Assembly (NCBI RefSeq): GCF_010686725.1
Contig: NZ_JAAGWZ010000003.1
Location: 186,001-250,000 of the forward strand
DNA: 64,000 bases
Reading direction: 5' to 3'
Source of the DNA: Galbitalea soli
GTDB taxonomy: Bacteria > Actinomycetota > Actinomycetes > Actinomycetales > Microbacteriaceae
In this document: in pieces, positions 41,626 to 49,875 of the stretch
Numbering within the stretch: position 1 is the first letter of the stretch
Layout: every line of letters begins with the position of its first letter
Position numbers and translations under genes: made by a program
Notes under the pieces: model-generated
What the model was told of the DNA's origin: nothing
Seen by the model: only the letters and a program-made list of their open reading frames with translations
Databases searched by the model: none

Positions 41626-42480
41626 ATGAGTGACCAGACTCGACGACCGCACCCGCCCGGGATCACCCCGGACGACGCCGCCCGCATCGACATCATCGGA
41701 TTGACGAAGCGATTCCTCACGCCGAAGGGCGAGGTGTTCACGGCGATCAACGACGTGACGCTCACGGTGGAGCCGGGACAGTTCTGCGCGATCGTGGGGC
41801 CGACCGGCTGCGGCAAATCCACCACGCTCGCCCAGGTCTCCGGCTTGGAGCACCCCAGTGCGGGCTCGGTCAGCGTCGGCGGGCAGATCGTCGACGGCAT
41901 CACCGACGGGGTGAGCTACATGTTCCAGGCCGACTCGCTGTTCCCGTGGAAGACCGTGCTGGGCAACGTCATGATCGGTCCCGTGCTGCTCGGCACCGCC
42001 AAGGCGGAGGCGACGACGCTGGCGATGGACTGGCTTCGTCGGGTCGGCCTGAGCGGCTTCGAGGACCGCTACCCGCACCAGCTGTCGGGGGGAATGCGCA
42101 AGCGCGTCGCCATGGCGGCGGCGCTCATCAACCGGCCGCGCATCCTGCTCATGGACGAGCCCTTCGGTGCGCTCGACGTGCAGACGAAGGCCATCATGCA
42201 GACCGAGCTGCTGCAGCTCTGGGAGGAGCTGCGGCCCTCCGTGCTGTTCATCACGCACGACCTCGACGAGGCCGTGGCGCTCTCCGACCGCGTCGTCATC
42301 ATGACGACGAGCCCGGGAACGGTGAAGAACGTCTTCGACATCGACCTTCCGCGGCCGCGCGGCGACGTGCAGCAGATCCGCCACGAGGAGCGCTTCCTCG
42401 AACTGCAGGGGCAGATCTGGGAGTCGCTGCGCGACGAGGTCACCCGCGCCTACGCGCAGACGGCGGGGGTGGCGGCATGA
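41626..42480 (+). CDS. ABC transporter ATP-binding protein, SsuB/TauB-like
   Basis: 284 residues with Walker A GPTGCGKST, signature LSGGMRKRVAMA and Walker B ILLMDEPFGALD. The group energises uptake of nitrate, sulfonates, taurine or pyrimidine-type compounds. The ATG at 41626 has GAGAGG about 10 nt upstream; an in-frame ATG at 41584 is less well placed. The stop overlaps the permease start as ATGA. Confidence 0.92.
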   Translation: MSDQTRRPHPPGITPDDAARIDIIGLTKRFLTPKGEVFTAINDVTLTVEPGQFCAIVGPTGCGKSTTLAQVSGLEHPSAGSVSVGGQIVDGITDGVSYMFQADSLFPWKTVLGNVMIGPVLLGTAKAEATTLAMDWLRRVGLSGFEDRYPHQLSGGMRKRVAMAAALINRPRILLMDEPFGALDVQTKAIMQTELLQLWEELRPSVLFITHDLDEAVALSDRVVIMTTSPGTVKNVFDIDLPRPRGDVQQIRHEERFLELQGQIWESLRDEVTRAYAQTAGVAA

Positions 42481-43349
42481 CCTCCACCACCGTTGCCACG
42501 CCGGCGGCCCGCCTCGGCGAGACCGACCTCCAGAGCTCCGCCCGGCGGGCCCACTCCCGCCGCACCGCCTGGGTCTGGGTGGGCCGGGTCGCCGTCGCAG
42601 TGATCGTCGTCGGCGGCTGGCAGTGGTTCACCACGGCCGGCTGGGTCGACAAGTTCTTCTACGGCCAGCCGTCCGGCATCTGGGACAGCCTCGTGCACCT
42701 CTTCACCGTCGGCACCGCGTTCGGCACCATCTGGGAGAACCTGGGCGTCACCGTCGAGGAGGCCTTCTTCGGGTTCCTGCTCGGCACGGTCGCGGGGGTG
42801 ATCATCGGGATCCTGTTCGGCTCGAACAAGTACCTCGCCACCGTATTCGGCCCGTACATCAAGGTGTTGAACTCGATTCCCCGCATCGTGCTCGGCTCGA
42901 TCTTCATCGTTGCCTTCGGGCTCGGGGTGTTCCCGAAGGTGCTGCTCGCCGCGGTGCTCGTCTTCTTCGTCGTCTTCTTCAACGCCTTCCAGGGCGTGCG
43001 GGAGGTCGACCAGAACCTCGTCGCCAACGTGCGGGTGCTGGGAGCATCCACCCTTCAGGTGGCCCGCCACGTCACGATCCCCTCGGCGATGACCTGGATC
43101 ATCGCGAGCCTCCACACGGCGTTCGGCTTCGCGATCATCGGCGCGCTCGTCGCCGAGGTGCTGGGCGCCCAGCACGGCATCGGTCTCATCATCAGCCAGG
43201 CCCAGGGCAGCTTCGACCCCAACACCGTCTTCGCCTGCATGGTCATCACCGCGGTCGTGACCCTCGGCGCCGAGTACCTCATCACCCTGCTCGAGAAGGC
43301 GGTGCTCAAGTGGCGCCCGCCGAACCGCTCCGAAGCCCAGGCGATCTGA
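42477..43349 (+). CDS. ABC transporter permease, SsuC/TauC-like
   Basis: 290 residues with a polar 35-residue N-terminus, about six membrane helices and the EAA-type loop NVRVLGASTLQVARHVTIPSAM. It would form a homodimeric channel with the ATPase encoded just upstream, which it overlaps by 4 bp. GIILFG-like helix 2 and the AFGFAIIGALVAEVLGAQHG segment are typical of the nitrate/sulfonate/taurine group. Confidence 0.92.
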   Translation: MTSTTVATPAARLGETDLQSSARRAHSRRTAWVWVGRVAVAVIVVGGWQWFTTAGWVDKFFYGQPSGIWDSLVHLFTVGTAFGTIWENLGVTVEEAFFGFLLGTVAGVIIGILFGSNKYLATVFGPYIKVLNSIPRIVLGSIFIVAFGLGVFPKVLLAAVLVFFVVFFNAFQGVREVDQNLVANVRVLGASTLQVARHVTIPSAMTWIIASLHTAFGFAIIGALVAEVLGAQHGIGLIISQAQGSFDPNTVFACMVITAVVTLGAEYLITLLEKAVLKWRPPNRSEAQAI

Positions 43350-43416
43350 CGACCGCCTGTTCCCCGCACCACCAGAGACGCCGAGCAATCGGCACCCACA
43401 ACAGAAAGGCACTTCC

Positions 43417-44508
43417 ATGAAGACGCGTACCGTTTACGCCGTCGCGGCCGCCGGAGCACTGGCGCTCAGCCTCGCCGCATGCAGTGGCACCGGAGGCGGC
43501 AGCGCAGCCGGCTCCACCGGCGCCGCGGCGATCCCCACCGTCAAGCTGATGGTCGGCGGCATCGACAAGCAGATCTACCTGCCCTATCAGCTCGCGCAGA
43601 ACCTCGGCTTCTACAAGAAGTACGGCGTCAACGTCGAGCTCTCCACCGAGCAGAACGGCGGCGTGGGCGCCGAGGACGCGATGGCCTCCGGCCAGGTCGA
43701 CATGGCGGGCGCGTGGTACGTGCACACCGTCGACTTCCAGTCGAAGGGCAAGGATGTCATCAACATCGTCCAGCTCTCGGGCGCCCCCGGCGAGCGCGAG
43801 ATGTGCAGCGCGAAGAGCGGGGTGCACTCCGCGGCCGATTTCAAGGGCAAGACGCTGGGCGTCACCGACCTGGGGTCGGGCACGGATGAACTCACCCAGT
43901 TCCTCGCCTACCAGCACGGCATCAGCCGCAGCCAGTACCACACGCTGGCGGTCGGCGCCGGAACCACGGCCATCGCCGCCATCCAGCGGGGCTCGGCCGA
44001 CTGCGTCATGACGACGCAGCCCACGGTCGGCGCGCTCACGACGAAGGGACTCGCCACCACGGCGGTCGATCTGGCCACCGCGCAGGGCGCGACCGCGGCG
44101 CTCGGCGGCGACTGGCCGGCGGCGGGGCTGCTCGCTCAGGCCAGCTGGGTGAACTCGCACAAGGACGCCACGCAGCGGGTCGTCGACGCCCTCGTCGCGA
44201 CGATGCACTGGATCAGCACCCACAGTGCCGCCGACATCGCGAACAAGCTGCCCGCCGAGTTCGTGCAGAACGCGACCATCACCAAGGACCAGTACATCGC
44301 CGGTCTCACGACCGACAAGGGACAGTTCCTGCCCGACGGCATCATGCCGGCCGGCGGCCCGAAGACCATCTTCACCATGGAGAAGGCGATCGGTGTCGAC
44401 ACCTCGAAGGTGACCATCGCGAACACCTTCACCAACACCTTCGCGGAGGCGGCCAACAAGCTGGAGGGCGAGACCATCACGACGACGCCCGCGGGCGCCG
44501 ACGGCTGA
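43417..44508 (+). CDS. Substrate-binding lipoprotein, SsuA/NMT1-like
   Basis: 363 residues with a lipoprotein signal (AAGALALSLAAC, lipid on the Cys after Ala-Ala). The body resembles SsuA/NMT1 binding proteins (KLMVGGIDKQIYLPYQLAQ; FYKKYGVNVELSTEQNGG). It presents substrate to the adjacent permease. AGAAAGG lies before the ATG. The ligand is unknown; the downstream CitE-like gene and the CitA-like kinase point to a carboxylate. Confidence 0.9.
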   Translation: MKTRTVYAVAAAGALALSLAACSGTGGGSAAGSTGAAAIPTVKLMVGGIDKQIYLPYQLAQNLGFYKKYGVNVELSTEQNGGVGAEDAMASGQVDMAGAWYVHTVDFQSKGKDVINIVQLSGAPGEREMCSAKSGVHSAADFKGKTLGVTDLGSGTDELTQFLAYQHGISRSQYHTLAVGAGTTAIAAIQRGSADCVMTTQPTVGALTTKGLATTAVDLATAQGATAALGGDWPAAGLLAQASWVNSHKDATQRVVDALVATMHWISTHSAADIANKLPAEFVQNATITKDQYIAGLTTDKGQFLPDGIMPAGGPKTIFTMEKAIGVDTSKVTIANTFTNTFAEAANKLEGETITTTPAGADG

Positions 44509-44510
44509 TC

Positions 44511-45362
44511 ATGATGCGCGAACACGACAGCCGGGTGCGTCTGGCGGCGAGTGACGCTCGCTCCTGGCTGCTCGTGAACGCGACGGCGGGGGCGTCGTTC
44601 GATTTCGACGACGCCCACCGCTCGCCCGCGGACCAGGTCATCCTCGACCTCGAGGACGCGGTCGATCCCGGTAACAAACCCAGCGCGCGTCTCGCGGTGG
44701 CCGCGTGGCTCAGCCCGCAGAACGCGGCCTGGGTGCGAATCAACGCCGCGAGCACACCGTTCTGGGAGGAGGATCTGGAGGTCCTCGCCGGGCACCTGGG
44801 ACTCGCCGGCGTGGTGCTCGCCAAGGCGGAGACCGCCAAGGAGGTCGTCGACACGGTGCAGCGGCTGGGCACCGCGACGCCGGTCATCCCGCTCATCGAG
44901 TCGGCGGTCGGCATCGAACTCGCGGTATCGATCGCGACCGTGCCCGGAGTGGCCCGGCTCGCGTTCGGGAGTGGCGACTATCGCCGTGACACCGGCACCG
45001 CCAACGACAATCTCGCGATGGCCTACCCGCGTTCGCGGCTCGTCATCGCCAGCCGCATCGGCGGCCTTCCGGGGCCCATCGATGGTCCGACGGTGGGGAG
45101 CAGCCATCCGCAGCTACGCGAACAGGCCGCCGTCTCCGTCGCGCTGGGGATGACCGGAAAGCTCTGCCTCGATCTCGAGCAGCCGCGCGTCATCAACGAG
45201 TGCATGAGCCCGTCGCCATCCGACGTGGCGTGGGCGCTCGAGTTCCTCGCCGACTTCGAGCGCGGCGGACGGGTGATCCGCGACGGCAGTGACAAGCCCC
45301 GGCTGGCACGGGCGGAAACGATCAGCGAGCGCGCCGCCCGCTTCGGCGTCGCGGCGGGCTGA
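44511..45362 (+). CDS. CitE-like HpcH/HpaI-family lyase
   Basis: 283 residues in a TIM barrel of the HpcH/HpaI aldolase/citrate lyase beta-subunit family: DQVILDLEDAV (metal/CoA site), PLIESAVGIE and FGSGDYRRD. Free-standing CitE-like proteins act on acyl-CoA carboxylic acids such as malyl- or citramalyl-CoA. It begins 2 bp after the binding-protein stop and is the last gene of the transporter operon, so it probably processes the imported compound. Confidence 0.88.
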   Translation: MMREHDSRVRLAASDARSWLLVNATAGASFDFDDAHRSPADQVILDLEDAVDPGNKPSARLAVAAWLSPQNAAWVRINAASTPFWEEDLEVLAGHLGLAGVVLAKAETAKEVVDTVQRLGTATPVIPLIESAVGIELAVSIATVPGVARLAFGSGDYRRDTGTANDNLAMAYPRSRLVIASRIGGLPGPIDGPTVGSSHPQLREQAAVSVALGMTGKLCLDLEQPRVINECMSPSPSDVAWALEFLADFERGGRVIRDGSDKPRLARAETISERAARFGVAAG

Positions 45363-45512
45363 GCCCGATCGCCTCGATCGGGTCGGCGGCCGCCCGGCCG
45401 CCCCGCGTGCACTGTGCCCCGGGAGGCTCGCCCGCCTCCCCGGCGGGCGCCGAAACCCGGGATACCATGTGGGGAGAGGCGGTTGCGCCGTGGTGTCGGT
45501 TCTGGGGGGCGC

Positions 45513-47477
45513 ATGAGTGGATCAGCGGGAGGTCGGTCGCGCATCCTCGTGCTGCGCATCGTCGTCACGCTGACCCTGCTCGTCGGTCTCAACTACATCG
45601 TCTGGCGCTGGGGCTTCTCGCTCAACTGGAACGCCTGGTGGATCGCGATTCCACTCGTCATCGCCGAGACCTACAGCCTCATCGACGTCTCGCTGTTCGG
45701 CATGACGGTCTGGAAGTCGCAGCCGCGCCCCGCACCCCCTCCCGCGCCCGAGGGCCTCGGCGTCGACGTCTTCATCACGACCTACAACGAGACCGTCGAG
45801 CTCGTCGAGAACACCGCGCGCGCGGCCATCGCGATCGACTACCCGCACAAGACCTGGATCCTCGACGACGGCAACCGCGAGGAGATGCGTCTCGCCGCCG
45901 AGGCGCTCGGCGTGGGCTACATCACGCGAAGCAGCGACTGGAAAGACCGGCCGCGGCACGCCAAGGCGGGCAATCTCAACAACGCGCTCATGGAGACCGA
46001 CGGCGAATTCCTGCTGATCCTCGATGCCGACCAGGTGCCGAGCCCGCGGATCCTCGACGCGACCCTCGGCTACTTCCTCGACGAGCGGGTCGCGCTCGTG
46101 CAGACCCCGCAGCTCTTCGGCAACGTGGCGACCGGTGATCCGCTGGGCAGCCAGGCACCGCTCTTCTATGGCCCCATCCAGCAGGGCAAGGACGGCTGGA
46201 ACGCGGCCTTCTTCTGCGGCTCCAACGCGATCCTGCGGCGCGAGGCCCTCATGCAACTCGGACTCATGCGCTACGTGAGCGAGGTCGAGCAGAACGTCAA
46301 GGATGCCCTCTCCCGCGCCGACCGCGTGCTCGCCACCGCCCGGCGCAGCGACGTCGCCGGCAGCCCGCTCGTGGCCGCCGCCCTCAACGACATCGGCGAG
46401 GCGCTCTCCTCGGCTCGCGCGCGCCTGGCCGCCGGCGAGTACGTGGGCATGGTCACCTACGACCTGCAGCAGCGCGTGGACGCGGTCGCGCAGCAGCTCG
46501 TCGAGATCGACCTGAGCGCGCTCGCGCTCGACCTCGCGGCGCTCCAGTCGGGTGAGGAGGACGCCTCCTCCGATGCGGCGCGCACGCCCGGCGACGTGCG
46601 ACTGCTGCGCGAGATCTCGCCGCTCGCCTCGCTCGAGTCGGTGCAGGAGCTGATTCGCTCGATCGACGTCGACCGCTCCGACGAGGCCCAGCCGATCATG
46701 CCGCTGGCGACCATCTCGGTGACGGAGGACATGGCGACCTCGATGCGGCTGCACGCGGCGGGCTGGAAGAGCGTCTTCCACCACGAGGATCTGGCGATCG
46801 GCCTCGCCCCGGAGGACCTGCGCACGATGCTCGGCCAGCGGCTGCGCTGGGCGCAGGGCACCATGCAGGTGCTCATCCGCGAGAACCCGCTCGTGCAGAA
46901 GGGCATGACGCTCGCACAGCGCCTCATGTACTTCTCCACGATGTGGAGCTATCTCAGCGGCTTCGCGGCGATCGCCTACTTCGGCGCCCCGATCATCTTC
47001 CTGTGCTTCGGGATCCTGCCCGTGCACGCCACCGCGGGTGAGTTCTTCCTCCGCTTCCTGCCGTTCCTCGTGCTCGACCAGTTGCTCTTCGCGATCGCGG
47101 GCCGCGGGGTGAGCACCTGGCGCGGGCAGCAGTACAGCCTCGCGCTCTTCCCCATCTGGATCAAGGCGGTCACGAGCGCGGCGGCGAACGTGTTCTTCGG
47201 CCGCCCGCTCGACTTCGCGGTGACGTCGAAGACCCGCCAGGACTCCGGTCCGCAGTGGGGCCTCATCAAGATCCAGGCGGCCGTCGTGGTCGCCCTCGTG
47301 ATCGCGACCATCATCGGCTTCACGCGCCTGCTGTTCGGCGTCGGCGAGCCGGTCGGCACCTTCGTCAACCTCGTGTGGGTCGTCTTCGACATCGTTATCC
47401 TGAGCGTGTTGGTACCGGCCGCACGGTACCGCGGCTACCGGCCCGAGCATGAGGAGACCCATGAAATTGACCGTTGA
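45513..47477 (+). CDS. BcsA-like membrane glycosyltransferase (GT2) with a helical insertion
   Basis: 654 residues. Two N-terminal membrane helices precede a cellulose-synthase-like GT2 domain: LDDG (117-120), DAD (171-173), FFCGSN (233-238), TED (404-406) and QRLRW (442-446), then about four C-terminal helices. It should polymerise a UDP-sugar and export the glycan. A 150-residue charged helical insertion (about 250-402) splits the domain between FCGSN and TED, and there is no PilZ domain. It overlaps the downstream STAS gene by 17 bp. Confidence 0.88.
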   Translation: MSGSAGGRSRILVLRIVVTLTLLVGLNYIVWRWGFSLNWNAWWIAIPLVIAETYSLIDVSLFGMTVWKSQPRPAPPPAPEGLGVDVFITTYNETVELVENTARAAIAIDYPHKTWILDDGNREEMRLAAEALGVGYITRSSDWKDRPRHAKAGNLNNALMETDGEFLLILDADQVPSPRILDATLGYFLDERVALVQTPQLFGNVATGDPLGSQAPLFYGPIQQGKDGWNAAFFCGSNAILRREALMQLGLMRYVSEVEQNVKDALSRADRVLATARRSDVAGSPLVAAALNDIGEALSSARARLAAGEYVGMVTYDLQQRVDAVAQQLVEIDLSALALDLAALQSGEEDASSDAARTPGDVRLLREISPLASLESVQELIRSIDVDRSDEAQPIMPLATISVTEDMATSMRLHAAGWKSVFHHEDLAIGLAPEDLRTMLGQRLRWAQGTMQVLIRENPLVQKGMTLAQRLMYFSTMWSYLSGFAAIAYFGAPIIFLCFGILPVHATAGEFFLRFLPFLVLDQLLFAIAGRGVSTWRGQQYSLALFPIWIKAVTSAAANVFFGRPLDFAVTSKTRQDSGPQWGLIKIQAAVVVALVIATIIGFTRLLFGVGEPVGTFVNLVWVVFDIVILSVLVPAARYRGYRPEHEETHEIDR

Positions 47478-47796
47478 GCACAGCGGGAACGGTGTTGCGA
47501 TCATCCACGCCGAGGGCAAACTCAACATGGTGAGTGCTGCCCAGCTGCGCGAGGAGGTCGCTGCGACGGTCGCCGCCGGCAGCTCGCGGCTCGTGGTCGA
47601 CTTCGCCAGGGTCGACTTCCTCGACTCCTCCGGGCTCGGCGCCCTCATCAGCGGCCTCAAGGCGGCGCGTCAGGCGGGCGGAGACCTCCGCCTCGCGAAC
47701 ACGAGCGATCAGGTGAAGCTCGTGCTGCAGCTGACCAACCTCGAGAAGGTGCTGAGCACCGTCGACGATGCGAGCACCGCCTACGCCAATGGCTGA
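47461..47796 (+). CDS. STAS anti-sigma-factor antagonist-like protein
   Basis: 111 residues of the SpoIIAA/RsbV fold. The phosphoacceptor site is in VDFLDSSGLGALISGLK (Ser56/57). The GAGGAG ribosome site is inside the end of the glycosyltransferase gene, so translation is coupled. The unphosphorylated form would bind a partner, the neighbouring kinase or possibly the synthase insertion. Confidence 0.9.
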   Translation: MKLTVEHSGNGVAIIHAEGKLNMVSAAQLREEVAATVAAGSSRLVVDFARVDFLDSSGLGALISGLKAARQAGGDLRLANTSDQVKLVLQLTNLEKVLSTVDDASTAYANG

Positions 47797-48199
47797 TGGT
47801 CACCGTGTGTTCGAGCTCACGGCGCCGCCCGACGACGTCGACACCGTGCACCGGATGCTCGGCCTCGCCTGGCCCGACGGCGTCGAGGTCGGCGCGCTCG
47901 ACCGCATGGCCTTCGAGACCGCCCTCGTGGAGCTCGCGGCCAACATCATCCACCACGGCGACACCGGCAGCGGCGTGCGCTGCACGCTCGAGTTCGCCAT
48001 CACCTCGACGGCCCTGCGCGCGACCCTCCGCGACTCCGGCCCCGAGGTGCACGTCGACTGGGACGCGGTGACGATGCCGGGCGAGGAGGCCGAGTCGGGC
48101 CGCGGACTCGCGCTCATCAGGGCGCTCGTGGGTCAGGCGGAGTACGAGCGGGTCGGCGGCACGAACGTGTGGACGATCATCCGGCCGGTCAGCTCGTGA
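47789..48199 (+). CDS. RsbW/SpoIIAB-type serine kinase (ATP-binding anti-sigma-like)
   Basis: 136 residues with a GHKL ATP-binding fold: FETALVELAANIIHHG (N-box) and SGRGLALIRALV (glycine-rich G-box). Such kinases phosphorylate the STAS Ser and bind a target protein. It overlaps the STAS gene by 8 bp and the phosphatase gene as GTGA. No sigma factor is encoded here, so the target may be different. Confidence 0.9.
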   Translation: MADGHRVFELTAPPDDVDTVHRMLGLAWPDGVEVGALDRMAFETALVELAANIIHHGDTGSGVRCTLEFAITSTALRATLRDSGPEVHVDWDAVTMPGEEAESGRGLALIRALVGQAEYERVGGTNVWTIIRPVSS

Positions 48200-49287
48200 A
48201 CGACATCAGCTTCCGCGCGCTCGTCGTCGACGACGACGCCGACATCGTGCAGTACGTGCGCACCGTGCTGGAACGCCGCGCGAACTGCGAGGTCATGACC
48301 GCGCCCAATCCGCTGGTCGCGCTCGATCTCGTCGCCGACTTCCTGCCCGACGTCGTGGTCACCGACATCGAGATGCCGGGGATGACCGGCCTCGACCTCA
48401 TCACCCGGCTGCGCGAACTGCGCCCCGAGCTGCCCGTCATCGTCATGACCGCCCACATCACGCTCGACTACGCGATGAAGGCGCTGCGCAATCAGGCCAA
48501 CGAGCTGCTGACCAAGCCGATCGCCTCCGCCGACCTCGTCGCCGCGGTGAGTCGTCTGGCCGCCGAGTTCCGCGCGACCAACGAGCTGGATCAGGAGCGG
48601 CAGCGCGCCTCGGAGGTGCAGCGCAGCCTGCTGCCGAAGCAGGCCCTGCAGGTGACGGGCTACGACATCGCGGGCGGGTGTTCGCCGGCACGCACCGTCG
48701 GCGGTGACTTCTTCGACTGGTATCAGCAGGGCGACGGCGTGATCTTCACGCTCGCCGACGTGATGGGCAAGGGCACGGGCGCGGCCATCATCGCCTCCGC
48801 GGTGCGCGCGGTGCTGCGCTCCGAGTCGTCGGAGAATCTCGCGGCGAGCGTGGAGGCGGTCGCCGAGTCGCTCGCCGACGACCTCGAGCAGGCGGGCAGC
48901 TTCTTCACCCTCTTTCACGCTCGGCTGGATCCCGCCTCTGGCGAGGTGCGCTACGTGGACGCCGGTCACGGTCTCACCGTCGTGGTGCGGGCGAACGGTG
49001 GCATGGACCGGCTCGCCACCGGCAGCTTCCCGATCGGCATGGGGCTCGAGCTGGGCTGGCGGGAGCACCGGGTGCGTCTCGCGCCCGGCGACACCCTCGT
49101 CTCGGTGAGCGACGGCGTGCTCGAACTCTTCGACGGCACGCTCGAGAGCCTCGATCACCTGGAGGGGATCATCCGCGACTCGGCGACGGCGCAGGGCATC
49201 GTCGACGAGCTGGAGGTGCTGCGCGGCGAGCTGCCGGTGGACGACGTGACCGCGGTGGTCGTGCGCGCCGCGTGGACTTCGGCCTGA
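48196..49287 (+). CDS. Receiver-PP2C fusion phosphatase (RsbU-like response regulator)
   Basis: 363 residues: an N-terminal CheY-like receiver with Asp57 in VVTDIEMPGMTGLDL, a helical linker, then a PP2C/SpoIIE phosphatase domain with VGGDFFDW, DVMGKG, SDGVLELF and DDVTAVVV metal-site segments. It would dephosphorylate the STAS protein when its receiver is phosphorylated. No cognate histidine kinase is adjacent. The GTG start overlaps the kinase stop. Confidence 0.93.
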   Translation: MNDISFRALVVDDDADIVQYVRTVLERRANCEVMTAPNPLVALDLVADFLPDVVVTDIEMPGMTGLDLITRLRELRPELPVIVMTAHITLDYAMKALRNQANELLTKPIASADLVAAVSRLAAEFRATNELDQERQRASEVQRSLLPKQALQVTGYDIAGGCSPARTVGGDFFDWYQQGDGVIFTLADVMGKGTGAAIIASAVRAVLRSESSENLAASVEAVAESLADDLEQAGSFFTLFHARLDPASGEVRYVDAGHGLTVVVRANGGMDRLATGSFPIGMGLELGWREHRVRLAPGDTLVSVSDGVLELFDGTLESLDHLEGIIRDSATAQGIVDELEVLRGELPVDDVTAVVVRAAWTSA

Positions 49288-49299
49288 TCTGTTGATCAG
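49284..49299. promoter_or_regulatory. MarR operator candidate at the end of the phosphatase gene
   Basis: CTGATC-TGTT-GATCAG is a perfect 16-bp dyad 10 bp before the MarR gene and straddling the phosphatase stop codon. An overlapping ATCTG-N5-CAGAT dyad shares its bases. It would suit autorepression. Confidence 0.55.
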
Positions 49300-49308
49300 A
49301 TAGACCCG

Positions 49309-49806
49309 ATGACTACCGATGACGAGGTCGATCTGCTGATCGACGCCTGGGCCAGACGGCTGCCCGAGGTGAACTTCGCGCCGCTCGATGTGATGTCGCG
49401 GCTGCGCCGGGTCGCGTTCCGGCTGGGCCAGGTGCGGCGCACGGCCTTCCGCAGCGTCGGCCTCACCACCTGGGAGTTCGACGTGCTGGCGGCGCTGCGC
49501 CGCTCGGAGCCGCCGCACGAGCTCAGCCCCGCCGAGTTGCTCAAGGCGACCATGACGGGCAGCGCGACGATGTCGAACCGCCTCGAACTCCTGGCCAACC
49601 GGCAGCTGATCGCGCGGCGCGAGAACCCCAGCGACCGGCGCAGCAATCTCGCCCGGCTCACCCCCGAGGGCATCGTGAAGGTCGACGCCGCCATGCGCGC
49701 GCTCGTCGAGTTGGAGGCGCAGGAGCTCCGCGCGCTCACGCCCGAACAGCAGGCGCAACTGGCCGCTCTGCTGGGTGAACTGGGGGCGGCGTCCGCGAAC
49801 GGATGA
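49309..49806 (+). CDS. MarR-family regulator
   Basis: 165 residues with a MarR winged helix (LSPAELLKATMTGSATMSNRLELLANRQLI, wing DRRSNLARLTPEG). The stretch before it is longer than average, about 60 residues. A dyad immediately upstream is its likely operator. The regulated genes are unknown; it may only control itself, as the neighbours on both sides have other contexts. Confidence 0.9.
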   Translation: MTTDDEVDLLIDAWARRLPEVNFAPLDVMSRLRRVAFRLGQVRRTAFRSVGLTTWEFDVLAALRRSEPPHELSPAELLKATMTGSATMSNRLELLANRQLIARRENPSDRRSNLARLTPEGIVKVDAAMRALVELEAQELRALTPEQQAQLAALLGELGAASANG

Positions 49807-49875
49807 CCGCACCGCGTCGCCTCGCGGCGACTCCGCCGGGCGCGGGTGCGCCGGGTGCGCACCCTCCGCCGCAGC

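Noticed and set aside
47789-49287. The RsbW/STAS genes as a sigma-factor operon
   Set aside because: No sigma-factor gene is adjacent on either side; the neighbouring gene is a glycosyltransferase.
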